From the NCBI GenBank assembly GCA_009928645.1, contig SACH01000003.1, positions 1-64,000 on the forward strand: a DNA stretch of 64,000 bases, written 5' to 3'. A model generated the notes under the pieces. That model ran no database searches. It saw only the letters and a list, made by a program, of their open reading frames with translations, and was not told the origin of the DNA. This document shows positions 27,167 to 37,142 of the stretch, piece by piece. Source of the DNA: Gammaproteobacteria bacterium. Lineage in GTDB: Bacteria > Pseudomonadota > Gammaproteobacteria > Chromatiales > Chromatiaceae. Numbering within the stretch: position 1 is the first letter of the stretch; the number at the start of each line of letters is the position of its first letter. The translations under genes and the position numbers were made by a program.

Positions 27167-29661
27167 ATCCATCGCTCACTGGTCTGCTCCTCCTCCTGAT
27201 CTCGCTGGCTGGGAGTCCCGCCTGGGCCGAGGAGGAATTTTTAACGCCTGAACAGGCCTTTCCCCTGGTAGCGGAGGCCGAGGGGCCCGATCAGGTGGTC
27301 CTGAACTGGTCAGTGGCGGCGGGCTATTACCTTTATCGCAATAAGTTTCGCTTTCGCAGCCTGACCACTGGCATTCGCCCCGGCGAGGCAGATATACCTC
27401 CGGGAGAATCCCGCCACGACGAATTCTTTGGCGAGGTCAAGATCCTGCGCGGCGCGATCGAGGTCTGGCTGCCGATCGAACGGAGCCCGGACAGCGGTGA
27501 GCGCCTGGACCTGGAGGTGAGTTCCCAGGGCTGCGCCGACGCCGGCTTCTGCTACCCACCCCATCGCCAGACCCTGGCCATCGCCTTACCTCCCCCGGCC
27601 GTCGTTCCTGACGCCTCAGCCGCGAAAAGAACCTTCGTGGCGGGTGATCCCACCGCCGCGGGTAATACCTCCGCGGCGGGAAAGACCTCCGCCCCACCGG
27701 CCAGCTCGCCGACTGCCCTACCCACCGCATCACCGGCAAGCTCACCGGCCGCTTCTTCGCCGTCAGCCGCATCGCCAAGTAGCAGCAAGGCGGGGATAGC
27801 TCAGTCCCTGGGTCTGGGTCAGGGGGCGGGAGGTGACGATCAGCGTCTGTTACCCGCCGAGGAGGCCTTTCGCCTGGCCATCGAACCCCTCGCCCCCGAT
27901 CGTCTGCGTCTGCGCTGGACCATCGCCCCTGGGACCTTCCTCTACCGCGACAAACTGGCGCTGAAGTTGGAAGACCCCGCCGGTGCCACCATGGGCGAGG
28001 TCAACTGGCCAGAGGCGGAACTGGTAGCAAACGCCGTCCGGCCGGATGGCAGCCTGGGTGATGTCCACCTCTACCGGGAGGACCTTGAGGTGGAGGTGCC
28101 CATCGCCGGGCTCCCGGCCGATGCGGTGACCCAGGCCCAGGCCATCGCCCTGACCGCCAGTTTTCAGGGCTGTGCCGACATTGGCGTCTGTTATCCCCCA
28201 CAAAGGACCCGGATTGAATTGAGCATGCCGGCGACGCAATCAGATGCGGTTCAGTTTGGTGCTCCTCAGGCCAGCCCCTCCGTCATCGTCAGCCCAGCCC
28301 CCGCGCCGGCGCCGGCATCAGCGGTATCCTTGGAGCCACCCCGGAGCGAGCAGGACCGGATTGCCGCCACCCTGGCCAGTGGCAGCCTGTGGGGGACCCT
28401 GGGCCTCTTTTTTGGCTTCGGCCTCCTCCTGGCCCTCACCCCCTGCGTCTTCCCCATGATCCCCATCCTCTCCGGGATCATCGCCGGCCATGGCCCGGGG
28501 ATCTCCACCCGCAAGGCCTTCTGGATGTCCCTGACCTACGTCCTGGCCATGTCCCTGACCTACGCCCTCGCCGGCCTGTTGGCGGGCCTGGGCGGGGCCA
28601 ACCTCCAGGCGGCCTTCCAGGACCCCTGGATCCTCAGCTTCTTCGCCCTGGTCTTCGTCGCCCTGGCCCTGTCCATGTTCGGCTTCTATGACCTGCAACT
28701 GCCTTCCGGACTCCAGACCCGAATCGCCGCCTTCAGCCAGCGCCAGCAGGGGGGGCATCTGATCGGTGTCGCCATCATGGGCGCCCTGTCCGCCCTGATC
28801 GTCGGGCCCTGCGTGGCCCCGCCCCTGGCCGGCGCCCTGATCTTCATCAGCCAGACCGGCGACGCCTTGCTCGGTTTTGCTGCCCTCTTCGCCCTGGGCT
28901 TGGGGATGGGCGCCCCGCTGCTGGCCATCGGCACTTCGGCGGGCAAGCTGCTGCCCCGGGCGGGGGTGTGGATGGAGGCGGTCAAGGCGGTCTTCGGCGT
29001 CGCCCTGCTAGGGGTCGCCATCCTGCTCCTGGAACGGATCCTGCCGCCCGCCGTCAGCCTGCTGCTCTGGGGGGGCCTGCTGATCTGCTCGGCCATCTAC
29101 CTCGGGGCCATCACCCATCTGCCCCCCGACGCCAGTGGCTGGCGCAAGCTATGGCAGGGTCTGGGGCTGGTCATGCTGGTCTACGGCGCCCTGATGCTGG
29201 TGGGGGCCGCGGCGGGTGGTAAGGACACCCTCCAGCCGTTGCGCGGCCTCAACCTGGGCCTGGGGACCGGTGGTCCCGCCGGCGCGCCGCAGGGGGTCCA
29301 GTTCAAGGCCATCAAGGGTCCGGCGGGGCTGGAGCGGGAATTGGCGGCGGCGCGGAGCGGTGGCCGCCCCGTGCTGCTGGACTTCTATGCCGACTGGTGC
29401 GTCTCCTGTAAGGAAATGGAGCGTTATACCTTCTCTGACGCGGCCGTTGCCGCTGAAATGGCCCGCTTCGTGCTGCTCAAAGCCGATGTCACGGCGAACG
29501 ATGCGGAGGATCAGGCCCTGATGCAGGGGCGGTTCGGGATCCCCGGTCCTCCGGCCATGCTCTTCTTCGATGACCGGGGCCAGGAACGCCGGGATCACCG
29601 CATCGTCGGCTTCATGCCAGCAGCGGAGTTCGCCGCCCATCTGCGAGGCCTGCTGCCTTGA
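27145..29661 (+). CDS. dsbD: Thiol:disulfide interchange protein DsbD with two N-terminal domains
   Basis: DsbD passes electrons from cytoplasmic thioredoxin across the membrane to periplasmic reductases such as DsbC. The ATG at 27145 gives 838 residues and a signal peptide ending AWA; a TTG four codons earlier is possible. E. coli DsbD is about 565 residues. The excess is a second N-terminal immunoglobulin-like domain. Copy 1 spans about residues 28-150 with Cys130/Cys136 in GCADAGFC. After a Ser/Ala/Pro/Thr linker, copy 2 spans about 230-365 with Cys343/Cys349 in GCADIGVC. The membrane domain spans about 405-690 (LTPCVFPMIPIL, VGPCVAPPLAGAL). The C-terminal thioredoxin domain has DWCVSC (Cys752/Cys755). 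Confidence 0.94.
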   Translation: MHLSHLLNPSLTGLLLLLISLAGSPAWAEEEFLTPEQAFPLVAEAEGPDQVVLNWSVAAGYYLYRNKFRFRSLTTGIRPGEADIPPGESRHDEFFGEVKILRGAIEVWLPIERSPDSGERLDLEVSSQGCADAGFCYPPHRQTLAIALPPPAVVPDASAAKRTFVAGDPTAAGNTSAAGKTSAPPASSPTALPTASPASSPAASSPSAASPSSSKAGIAQSLGLGQGAGGDDQRLLPAEEAFRLAIEPLAPDRLRLRWTIAPGTFLYRDKLALKLEDPAGATMGEVNWPEAELVANAVRPDGSLGDVHLYREDLEVEVPIAGLPADAVTQAQAIALTASFQGCADIGVCYPPQRTRIELSMPATQSDAVQFGAPQASPSVIVSPAPAPAPASAVSLEPPRSEQDRIAATLASGSLWGTLGLFFGFGLLLALTPCVFPMIPILSGIIAGHGPGISTRKAFWMSLTYVLAMSLTYALAGLLAGLGGANLQAAFQDPWILSFFALVFVALALSMFGFYDLQLPSGLQTRIAAFSQRQQGGHLIGVAIMGALSALIVGPCVAPPLAGALIFISQTGDALLGFAALFALGLGMGAPLLAIGTSAGKLLPRAGVWMEAVKAVFGVALLGVAILLLERILPPAVSLLLWGGLLICSAIYLGAITHLPPDASGWRKLWQGLGLVMLVYGALMLVGAAAGGKDTLQPLRGLNLGLGTGGPAGAPQGVQFKAIKGPAGLERELAAARSGGRPVLLDFYADWCVSCKEMERYTFSDAAVAAEMARFVLLKADVTANDAEDQALMQGRFGIPGPPAMLFFDDRGQERRDHRIVGFMPAAEFAAHLRGLLP

Positions 29662-30239
29662 GGGCCGGCAAGGCGATCCTGGCCACCCTCCTGGCGGGGG
29701 CCATCAGCATCCTGATCGCCATCTTTGGGCAGCCCTGGCTGGGGGATAGCAAGCCCCTCAGCCTGCAATTTCCCGATTTACGCCAGGCGACCACGAACCG
29801 GCTCGCGGAACTGCCCGACTTCAGTCTGCCCACGCTAGCGGGAGAGGAAATCAATAGCACCACCTGGGCAGGCAAGGTTCTGGTCTTGCACTTCTGGGCC
29901 AGTTGGTGTCAGCCCTGCCAGCGCGACCTACGCCTCCTCCAGGCGACCCAGGGGGTCAGCGATCAGTTGCAGGTGGTCGGCATCGCCATCGACACGCCCG
30001 CCGAGGTGACGGCTTACCTGACCCAGAACCCTGTCAACTATCCGATTCTGCTCGGCGGCGGCGAGGCGGTGGAATTGTCCCGCCGCCTGGGTAACCGCCT
30101 GCAAGGCCTGCCGTTCACCGTGATCTTCGATCACCGGGGCCGGCGGGTTCACGATCACTTCGGCGAACTCACGCAAAGTGCCCTAGGCGACTGGTTGCCG
30201 CCGCTGATTACCCAGGCCGCCCAGGATCGTACCCATTAG
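29658..30239 (+). CDS. TlpA-like thioredoxin-fold protein
   Basis: This is a membrane-anchored periplasmic thiol-disulfide protein of the TlpA/ResA group. The start is probably the TTG at 29658, overlapping the dsbD stop in TTGA. The first 26 residues form a signal anchor ([18 protein letters not shown]). The thioredoxin-like domain begins [13 protein letters not shown] and carries WASWCQPC (Cys84/Cys87), followed by GLPFTVIFD with the cis-Pro. Translational coupling to dsbD suggests that DsbD reduces it. Client proteins, perhaps apocytochromes, are inferred only from the family. Confidence 0.88.
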   Translation: MRAGKAILATLLAGAISILIAIFGQPWLGDSKPLSLQFPDLRQATTNRLAELPDFSLPTLAGEEINSTTWAGKVLVLHFWASWCQPCQRDLRLLQATQGVSDQLQVVGIAIDTPAEVTAYLTQNPVNYPILLGGGEAVELSRRLGNRLQGLPFTVIFDHRGRRVHDHFGELTQSALGDWLPPLITQAAQDRTH

Positions 30240-30364
30240 CACGGAACTGGACAGCATCCCGGGGAATCCGCACAATCCGCCCCTTCGGAGCCCGGAGTCA
30301 TACCCGGGTCTGGCCGCAAGCGACCAAGCTCGGTGTTCCTCCCCGCTCTGGCAAAGACTTCTCC

Positions 30365-30820
30365 ATGGCAGCCATCCTTGTCCTCAACGGTCCCAACCTG
30401 AATCTGCTCGGTGTCCGGGAACCCGGCCACTACGGTCATGTCACCCTGGCTGGTATCGAGGGCCGTCTGTGCCGTCTGGCCAATGACCTGGGTCTGACCC
30501 TCAGCTTCCGCCAGAGCAACGCCGAGCACGAACTGATCGAGGCCATCCACCAGGCCCCAGCCCAAGGCGTGGCCTTTATCCTTTTCAATCCGGCGGCCTT
30601 CACCCACACCAGTATCGCCTTGCGCGACGCCCTGGCGGCGGTGGCCATTCCCTTCATCGAGGTGCACCTGTCCAACGTCCATGCCCGCGAATCCTTTCGG
30701 CGCCACTCCTATTTCTCGGACCTGGCGGTGGGCGTGATCAGCGGTCTGGGCGCGACGGGCTACGAGCTGGCCCTGCGCGCCGCCGCCGAGCGGCTGGCCC
30801 GGGACACCACCCCTGACTGA
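30365..30820 (+). CDS. aroQ: Type II 3-dehydroquinate dehydratase
   Basis: AroQ catalyses the third step of the shikimate pathway as a dodecamer. The 151-residue protein begins [21 protein letters not shown], containing the catalytic Tyr, followed by [34 protein letters not shown] and [12 protein letters not shown]. All are type II signatures. It lies 12 bases before accB, reproducing the common aroQ-accB-accC arrangement. Confidence 0.97.
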   Translation: MAAILVLNGPNLNLLGVREPGHYGHVTLAGIEGRLCRLANDLGLTLSFRQSNAEHELIEAIHQAPAQGVAFILFNPAAFTHTSIALRDALAAVAIPFIEVHLSNVHARESFRRHSYFSDLAVGVISGLGATGYELALRAAAERLARDTTPD

Positions 30821-30832
30821 CAAGACACCCCC

Positions 30833-31300
30833 ATGGATATCCGCAAAGTCAAGAAACTCATCGAACTCCTGGAACAATCCGATATCGCGGAGATCGAGAT
30901 CCGCGAGGGCGAGGAATCGGTCCGCATCAGCCGCGCCAGCGCCACGGCCGCCCCCCTCTACATGCCGGCCGCCCCCCTGCCCGCGGCCGCGCCGGCCTCT
31001 ACCCCCGCCCTGTCAGCCCCGGAGTCCGCCAGAACCCCGGACAGTCCCGGCGCCGAGTTCCCCGAGGCCAGCCTGGTGCGTTCCCCCATGGTCGGCACCT
31101 TCTATCGCTCCCCCTCCCCCGGCAGCCGGGCCTTCGTCGACGAGGGGGACAGCGTCAAGGTCGGCGACACCCTCTGCATCATCGAGGCGATGAAGATCCT
31201 CAACCAGATCGAATGCGAGAAGGCCGGCACCATCAAACGCATCCTGGTGGAAAACGGCCAGCCCGTGGAATACAACGAGCCCCTGTTCGTCATCGAGTAG
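30833..31300 (+). CDS. accB: Biotin carboxyl carrier protein of acetyl-CoA carboxylase
   Basis: AccB carries the carboxybiotin used to make malonyl-CoA. The 155-residue protein has an N-terminal helix ([20 protein letters not shown]), a Pro/Ala linker (about residues 38-75) and a C-terminal biotinyl domain. The biotin lysine is Lys121 in [10 protein letters not shown]; the residue after it is Ile where E. coli has Met. The domain's protruding thumb region is present. The gap to accC is 121 bases, longer than usual, with nothing recognisable in it. Confidence 0.97.
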   Translation: MDIRKVKKLIELLEQSDIAEIEIREGEESVRISRASATAAPLYMPAAPLPAAAPASTPALSAPESARTPDSPGAEFPEASLVRSPMVGTFYRSPSPGSRAFVDEGDSVKVGDTLCIIEAMKILNQIECEKAGTIKRILVENGQPVEYNEPLFVIE

Positions 31301-31421
31301 CCATCGCCTCTCCGGGTCCGAGCGGCCGCGCCCCCGTCCTGGGGCAGGCGAGCCTCTTGGCGAGCCCCCTTCCAGAGGTCCCCCACGGCATCGTCAGTGT
31401 TCTGACGCGGATCGCACCACC

Positions 31422-32762
31422 ATGATCGAGAAATTGCTCATCGCCAATCGCGGCGAAATCGCCCTGCGCATCCTGCGCGCCTGCCGCGAACTCGGCATCA
31501 AGACCGTTGCCGTGCACTCCGAGGCCGACCGGGAACTCAAGCATGTACTGCTGGCGGACGAAACGGTCTGCATCGGCCCGGCGCAGTCGGCAGGGAGTTA
31601 TCTCAACATCCCCGCTATCATCAGCGCCGCCGAGGTTACGGATACCGTTGCTATCCACCCGGGCTACGGCTTCCTGTCCGAGAACGCCGACTTCGCCGAG
31701 CGGGTGGAACGTAGCGGCTTCATCTTCGTCGGCCCCAGAGCCGAGACTATCCGCCTGATGGGGGACAAGGTCTCCGCCATCCGCGCCATGCAGGAGGCCG
31801 GGGTGCCCTGCGTCCCCGGCTCCGATGGTCCCCTGGACGATGACAAGAAGCGCACCCTGCGGCTGGCACGCGAGATCGGCTATCCGGTCATCATCAAGGC
31901 CTCCGGGGGGGGCGGCGGCCGCGGCATGCGGGTGGTCCATTCCGAGGCCACCCTGCTCAACGCCATCGCCCTGACCCGCGCCGAGGCCAGTGCCGCCTTC
32001 GGCAATCCCATGGTCTACATGGAGAAGTACCTGGAGAACCCGCGCCACGTCGAGTTCCAGCTCCTGGCCGACACCCAGGGCAACGCCATCCACCTCGGGG
32101 AGCGGGACTGCTCCATGCAGCGCCGGCACCAGAAAGTGGTGGAGGAGGCCCCGGCGCCGGGGATCACCGCGGAGCAGCGTGGCCGGATCGGTGAGCGCTG
32201 CGCCGAGGCCTGCCGACGCATCGGCTACCGGGGCGCCGGTACCTTCGAGTTCCTGTACGAGAACGGTGAGTTCTACTTCATCGAGATGAACACCCGGGTC
32301 CAGGTGGAGCACCCCGTGACCGAGATGATCACCGGGGTGGACATCGTCAAGGAGCAGATCCTCATCGCCTCCGGCGATCCCCTGCGCTATCGCCAGGAGG
32401 ATATCCAGATCCATGGCCATGCCATCGAGTGCCGCCTCAATGCCGAGCACCCCGAGACCTTCATCCCCAGCCCCGGGCGTATCGAGGAGTTTCACGCCCC
32501 TGGCGGGCCGGGTATCCGCATGGAGACCCACATCTACAGCGGCTACTATGTGCCGCCCTACTACGACTCCATGATCGGCAAGCTCATCGCCCATGGCGAG
32601 GACCGCCCCGCCGCCCTGGCCCGGATGAGCAATGCCCTGCGGGAAACGGTCATCGAGGGGATTCACACCAACCTTCCCCTGCAACGCCGCATCCTGACTG
32701 ACGCCGCCTTCCGCTCTGGGGGCATGAACATTCACTATCTGGAAAAAAAGCTGGGGCTCTGA
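31422..32762 (+). CDS. accC: Acetyl-CoA carboxylase, biotin carboxylase subunit
   Basis: AccC carboxylates the biotin on AccB using ATP and bicarbonate. The 446-residue protein starts [20 protein letters not shown], has the ATP-grasp glycine loop [14 protein letters not shown], and the catalytic [15 protein letters not shown] segment. Length matches E. coli AccC (449). It is followed by prmA after 25 bases, a common order in gammaproteobacteria. Confidence 0.98.
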   Translation: MIEKLLIANRGEIALRILRACRELGIKTVAVHSEADRELKHVLLADETVCIGPAQSAGSYLNIPAIISAAEVTDTVAIHPGYGFLSENADFAERVERSGFIFVGPRAETIRLMGDKVSAIRAMQEAGVPCVPGSDGPLDDDKKRTLRLAREIGYPVIIKASGGGGGRGMRVVHSEATLLNAIALTRAEASAAFGNPMVYMEKYLENPRHVEFQLLADTQGNAIHLGERDCSMQRRHQKVVEEAPAPGITAEQRGRIGERCAEACRRIGYRGAGTFEFLYENGEFYFIEMNTRVQVEHPVTEMITGVDIVKEQILIASGDPLRYRQEDIQIHGHAIECRLNAEHPETFIPSPGRIEEFHAPGGPGIRMETHIYSGYYVPPYYDSMIGKLIAHGEDRPAALARMSNALRETVIEGIHTNLPLQRRILTDAAFRSGGMNIHYLEKKLGL

Positions 32763-32787
32763 CCGACCCCGCCGCCGCCTACCTGAC

Positions 32788-33726
32788 ATGCCCTGGTTGC
32801 AACTGACCCTCATCACCGACCGGGAGCGGGCACCGCTCCTCGAGGCGGCCCTGGAGAATGCCGGCGCCCTGGCCGTCACCCTCGGCGATGCCGGGGATGA
32901 GCCCCAACTCGAGCCCCCCCTGGGGACCACGCCCTTATGGGGGCAGACCCTGGTCACCGCCCTCTTCGCGGCCGACCCGGCCAGCCGTCAGACCGCCGAG
33001 ACCCTGGCCACCACCCTGACGGATCTGCAAACCGGACCGCCCCGGTGGGAAGCGATCGCCGACCAGGCCTGGGAGCACACCTGGCGGGACGACTTCGCCC
33101 CCACGCGCTTTGGCGAGCGCCTCTGGGTCTGTCCCCGTGGTCAGCGTCCCCCGAGCGAACAACCCGACGCCGTCCTGATCGAACTGGACCCGGGCCTGGC
33201 CTTCGGTACCGGCCACCACCCGACCACGGCCCTCTGCCTGCGCTGGCTGGATGGCACCCCCCTGGTCGGTGCCCGGCTGATCGACTACGGCTGCGGCTCG
33301 GGCATCCTCGCCATCGCCGCCCTCAAGCTGGGGGCTGCTGAGGCCCTGGCGGTGGACCACGACCCCCAGGCCCTGGAGGCGACCCACGCCAATGCCGCCG
33401 AGAATGGCGTCACTGGGCGTCTGCGGATGCTGGCGCCCCAGGAACTGCCTGTCGAGCAGGTCGACTGCCTGGTGGCGAACATCCTCGCCGGCCCCCTGAT
33501 CGAACTGGCGCCCCGCCTCGCGGCGATGGTCCGCCCCGGGGGCCGGTTGGCCCTCTCGGGCCTGCTGGCGGACCAGACCCCGACCGTTGCCGCCGCCTAC
33601 GCCCCCTGGTTTGAACTGGAGCCCCCGGTCAGCGAGGAGGAGTGGACCCTGCTCAGCGGACGACGTCGTTCGATCCCGATCGCTGCCGAAGCCGGCCCTC
33701 CTCCCGCGGCCGGAAACGACAAATGA
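32788..33726 (+). CDS. prmA: Ribosomal protein L11 methyltransferase
   Basis: PrmA trimethylates ribosomal protein L11 with S-adenosylmethionine. The 312-residue protein has the N-terminal substrate-binding domain (MPWLQLTLITDRE) and a C-terminal class I methyltransferase domain with FGTGHHPTTALCL, the SAM loop DYGCGSGILAIAALKLGA and VANILAGPLIELAP. The last residues form a Pro/Ala-rich tail. Its stop overlaps the dusB start in ATGA. Confidence 0.96.
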   Translation: MPWLQLTLITDRERAPLLEAALENAGALAVTLGDAGDEPQLEPPLGTTPLWGQTLVTALFAADPASRQTAETLATTLTDLQTGPPRWEAIADQAWEHTWRDDFAPTRFGERLWVCPRGQRPPSEQPDAVLIELDPGLAFGTGHHPTTALCLRWLDGTPLVGARLIDYGCGSGILAIAALKLGAAEALAVDHDPQALEATHANAAENGVTGRLRMLAPQELPVEQVDCLVANILAGPLIELAPRLAAMVRPGGRLALSGLLADQTPTVAAAYAPWFELEPPVSEEEWTLLSGRRRSIPIAAEAGPPPAAGNDK

Positions 33727-34934
33727 CGACCGCGCTGCAAGGACTGCAAGGTCTCCCGGCGGAGATGCTCCCGGCGGGCGGGGCGACGACGACCGGCCCC
33801 GGTTCCCAGCCCCCCGCCGCGCCGCGCCGCGCCACCCCCGCTCCTGGCCCCACCCCGAGCGGCACTGGGTTGGCGGCATGGGCGCCGGGACCCGCACCGC
33901 CGTCCTTTCCGGGACGGGCTCATCCCCCCACGCCCCTGCGGATCGGTCCTCACACCCTCGCCAACAACCTGATCCTGGCGCCCATGGCCGGGGTCACGGA
34001 TCGGCCCTTCCGCGAGCTGTGCCGCCGCTTGGGGGCGGGGCTGGCCGTGTCCGAGATGGTCGCCGCGGACCCCCGACTCTGGGAGCGCCGCAAGAGTCGA
34101 CGCCGCCTTGACCACCAGGGTGAAACGGGCCCGATCGTCGCCCAGATCGTGGGTAGCGACCCCGGGGCCCTGGCGGAGGCGGCACGGCGCAACCAGGACC
34201 TGGGCGCGGACATCATCGACATCAACATGGGCTGCCCGGCGAAAAAGGTCTGTCGCAGAGCCGCTGGCTCCGCCCTCCTGCGGGACGAGCGCCTGGTGGC
34301 CGCTATCCTGACCGCGGTGGTGGCCGCCGTCCCCCTGCCCGTCACCCTCAAGATTCGCACTGGCTGGTCGCCGGAGGAACGCAACGCCCCGCGCATCGCC
34401 CGTATCGCCGGGGAGAGCGGTATCGCCGCCCTGACCGTCCATGGTCGCACCCGCGCCTGCGGCTTTTCCGGCACCGCGGAGTACGACACCCTCCGCGCCC
34501 TGCGCCAGATGACCCCCCTGCCGCTCATCGCCAATGGCGACATCGACTCTCCCGAGCGCGCTGGCTTCGTGCTGAACTATACGGGGGCGGATGCTATCAT
34601 GATCGGACGGGCCGCCCTGGGGCGCCCCTGGATCTTTCGGGAAATCGCCCACTATCTGACCACAGGTGCCCATCTTCCCCTACCCGATCCGGACTGGGTG
34701 AAAACCACCCTGCTCCACCATTTGCACGCCCTGTACGAATTTTATGGTGACCATACCGGTGTGGGCATAGCCCGCAAGCATCTTGGCTGGTACCTGCGCG
34801 GCCAGCGGGACGCGGCGGCCTTCCGGGAGGTCTTCAATCATGCCGGGACCCGGCAAGAACAAATGAACCTCATCGAGGCCTCCCCCGCGAGCGCCTTGGG
34901 GAGGTGGCAAACGGAGAACCAGCAGGCGGCATGA
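33723..34934 (+). CDS. dusB: tRNA-dihydrouridine synthase DusB with an N-terminal extension
   Basis: DusB reduces specific uridines in tRNA using FMN and NADPH. The conserved domain starts at about residue 71 (PLRIGPHTLANNLILAPMAG). It contains the catalytic Cys in INMGCPAKKVC, VTLKIRTGW, and NGDIDSPE where FMN is held. The ATG at 33723, overlapping the prmA stop, adds about 70 Pro/Ala/Gly/Thr-rich residues not found in E. coli DusB (321 residues). Total length is 403. Internal starts near residue 71 are not obvious. The fis gene overlaps its stop by four bases, so prmA-dusB-fis is translationally coupled. Confidence 0.93.
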   Translation: MTTALQGLQGLPAEMLPAGGATTTGPGSQPPAAPRRATPAPGPTPSGTGLAAWAPGPAPPSFPGRAHPPTPLRIGPHTLANNLILAPMAGVTDRPFRELCRRLGAGLAVSEMVAADPRLWERRKSRRRLDHQGETGPIVAQIVGSDPGALAEAARRNQDLGADIIDINMGCPAKKVCRRAAGSALLRDERLVAAILTAVVAAVPLPVTLKIRTGWSPEERNAPRIARIAGESGIAALTVHGRTRACGFSGTAEYDTLRALRQMTPLPLIANGDIDSPERAGFVLNYTGADAIMIGRAALGRPWIFREIAHYLTTGAHLPLPDPDWVKTTLLHHLHALYEFYGDHTGVGIARKHLGWYLRGQRDAAAFREVFNHAGTRQEQMNLIEASPASALGRWQTENQQAA

Positions 34935-35278
34935 ACCACCTGACGGCACAGCAACCCAGCCTGACGTCCACCCTGAGCCTGGACGGTCTCTACGTGCAGC
35001 GCCTGGACCGTTCCGAGCCCCTGTGCGAATGCGTACGCATCGCCGTGCGCTTCTATCTCAACCGTTTGGGCGATCACCCGGGGGGTGACCTCCACGGCCT
35101 GGTCATGCGTGAAATCGAACGGCCCCTGATCGAGGAAGTGCTGGATTTCACCCAGGGCAACCAGAGCCGTGCATCCGCCATGCTTGGCCTTAGCCGCACC
35201 ACCTTGCGCAAGAAGCTGGCCCTCTACCAGACCCTGGGGGGCGATGCCGACCTGAGCCACCACCAAACCCAGGACTGA
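34931..35278 (+). CDS. fis: DNA-binding protein Fis
   Basis: Fis is a dimeric nucleoid protein that bends DNA and regulates rRNA, recombination and growth-phase genes. The 115-residue protein keeps the C-terminal helix-turn-helix (GNQSRASAMLGLSRTTLRKK, about residues 79-98) and the dimerisation helices. The N-terminus is more divergent, as is usual outside enterics, and a short polar tail follows the helix-turn-helix. The dusB-fis pairing is the classic arrangement. Confidence 0.95.
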   Translation: MNHLTAQQPSLTSTLSLDGLYVQRLDRSEPLCECVRIAVRFYLNRLGDHPGGDLHGLVMREIERPLIEEVLDFTQGNQSRASAMLGLSRTTLRKKLALYQTLGGDADLSHHQTQD

Positions 35279-35372
35279 CTTCAGGCCCCATGCCGCCCGG
35301 CGATGAATCCGCCCCCCCCCGATAGACGTTATCGCCAACGCCGGGCGATTTCCGGTCAGGTCAGGGAAGACC

Positions 35373-35471
35373 AGGTGGCGTCCGGCGGGTATCGACTGTG
35401 GGGAAGCGGTCGTCAAGCCGATTGGGAAGTATTCCCGGCGTCCCCCGCCAGACGCTACCCGATCGCCACCT
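35373..35471 (+). repeat. Dispersed ~100-bp inverted-repeat element, copy 1 (fis-purH gap)
   Basis: The left end AGGTGGCG (35373-35380) pairs exactly with CGCCACCT (35464-35471). A second inner pair is GGCGTCCGGCGGG with CCCCGCCAGACGC. The core contains GCGGTCGTCAAGCC (35405-35418), nearly identical to the copy at 57372 read on the other strand, and the left arm matches the copies at 52703 and 62342. The element is non-coding. The rest of the 283-base gap holds nothing else I recognise. Confidence 0.75.
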
Positions 35472-35561
35472 GATCCGGGAACGCCATAAATGGATTGGCG
35501 ATGCCATTAGCCGGGGCGCATCCCGACTTACTCACTCTGATTTTTCCGAGGCCCAAGACCC

Positions 35562-37142
35562 ATGCAGCCCATCCGCCGCGCCCTCATCAGCGTCTCCGAC
35601 AAGACCGGCCTGGTCGACTTCGCCCGCGCCCTGGCGGCGCGGGGGATCGAGATCCTCACCACCGGCGGCACCGCCAGCCTGTTGACGGAGAAGGACATCC
35701 CGGTCACCGAGGTCGCCGACTACACGGGTTTCCCGGAGATGATGGGCGGCCGGGTCAAGACCCTGCACCCTCTGGTCCATGGCGGCATCCTCGGCCGGCG
35801 GGGTATCGACGACGGGGTCATGCGGGAGAACGGCATTCACCCCATCGACCTGGTGGTGGTCAACCTCTACCCCTTCGAGGCGACGGTGGCCAAGCCCGGC
35901 TGCGACCTGGCCACCGCCATCGAGAATATCGACATCGGGGGCCCGACCCTGCTGCGGGCCGCCGCCAAGAATCATGCCGCCGTCTCCGTGGTGGTGGATG
36001 CCGCGGACTATGAGAGGGTCCTGACGGAGATGGCGGCCCAGGGCGGGGCCGTTGGGGACGCCCTGCGCTTCGATCTGGCGGTCAAGGCCTTCGAGCACAC
36101 CGCCCGTTACGATGGTGCCATCGCCAATTACCTGGGGCGTCGGGTCACCGGAACCGCCGCGGCCCCAGACGGGGAACCAGCGCCCTTCCCGCGGACCCTG
36201 AATCTCCAGGTGCGACTGCGCCAGGCTATGCGTTACGGCGAGAATCCTCATCAGGGGGCCGCCTTCTTCACCGAAGCCGACCTGACCGGGGCGAGCGTCG
36301 CCACCGCGACCCAGCTTCAGGGCAAGGAATTGTCCTACAACAATATTGCCGACACCGACGCGGCCCTGGAGTGCATCAAGCAGTTCGCCGAGGCCCCGGC
36401 CTGCGTGATCGTCAAGCACGCCAACCCCTGTGGCGTCGCCCTGGGCGGCAGCCTGCTGGAGGCCTACGAGCGGGCCTTCAGCACCGATCCGGAATCCGCC
36501 TTCGGCGGCATCATCGCCTTTAACGGCGAACTGGACGCGGCCACCGCCAACGCCATCGCCGAGCGCCAGTTCGTCGAGGTGATCATCGCCCCGCGGGTTT
36601 CTGCCGCGGCCCGGGACGCCCTGGCGACCAAGAAGAATGTCCGGGTGCTGGAATGTGGCCCCTGGGACGGTGAGTCGGGCCCGCGCCTGGATTTCAAGCG
36701 CATCAACGGCGGCCTGCTGGTCCAGGATGCCGATCTGGCGCTCTATGACGGCCTGCGCACCGTCACCCGGCGCGCCCCCAGTGAGACGGAACTGACCGAC
36801 CTGCTCTTTACCTGGCGGGTGGCCAAGTTCGTCAAGTCCAACGCCATCGTCTACGGGCGCGATGGCATGACCATCGGCGTCGGCGCCGGGCAGATGAGCC
36901 GCGTCAACTCGGCGCGCATCGCCGTCATCAAGGCCGAGCAGGCCGGGCTGGCGGTGCGCGGGGCGGTGATGGCGTCGGACGCCTTCTTCCCCTTCCGCGA
37001 TGGCATCGACCAGGCGGCGGCGGCGGGCATCACCGCCGTCATCCAGCCCGGCGGCTCCCTGCGCGACGAGGAGACTATCGCCGCCGCCGACGAGCATGGC
37101 ATGGCCATGATCTTCACCGGCATGCGCCACTTCCGGCATTGA
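35562..37142 (+). CDS. purH: AICAR formyltransferase / IMP cyclohydrolase
   Basis: PurH catalyses the last two steps of de novo IMP synthesis. The 526-residue protein has the N-terminal MGS-like cyclohydrolase domain ([42 protein letters not shown]) and the C-terminal transformylase domain (LRYGENPHQ-type motif seen as [27 protein letters not shown]). Length matches (529 in E. coli). purD follows after one intervening gene. Confidence 0.98.
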   Translation: MQPIRRALISVSDKTGLVDFARALAARGIEILTTGGTASLLTEKDIPVTEVADYTGFPEMMGGRVKTLHPLVHGGILGRRGIDDGVMRENGIHPIDLVVVNLYPFEATVAKPGCDLATAIENIDIGGPTLLRAAAKNHAAVSVVVDAADYERVLTEMAAQGGAVGDALRFDLAVKAFEHTARYDGAIANYLGRRVTGTAAAPDGEPAPFPRTLNLQVRLRQAMRYGENPHQGAAFFTEADLTGASVATATQLQGKELSYNNIADTDAALECIKQFAEAPACVIVKHANPCGVALGGSLLEAYERAFSTDPESAFGGIIAFNGELDAATANAIAERQFVEVIIAPRVSAAARDALATKKNVRVLECGPWDGESGPRLDFKRINGGLLVQDADLALYDGLRTVTRRAPSETELTDLLFTWRVAKFVKSNAIVYGRDGMTIGVGAGQMSRVNSARIAVIKAEQAGLAVRGAVMASDAFFPFRDGIDQAAAAGITAVIQPGGSLRDEETIAAADEHGMAMIFTGMRHFRH

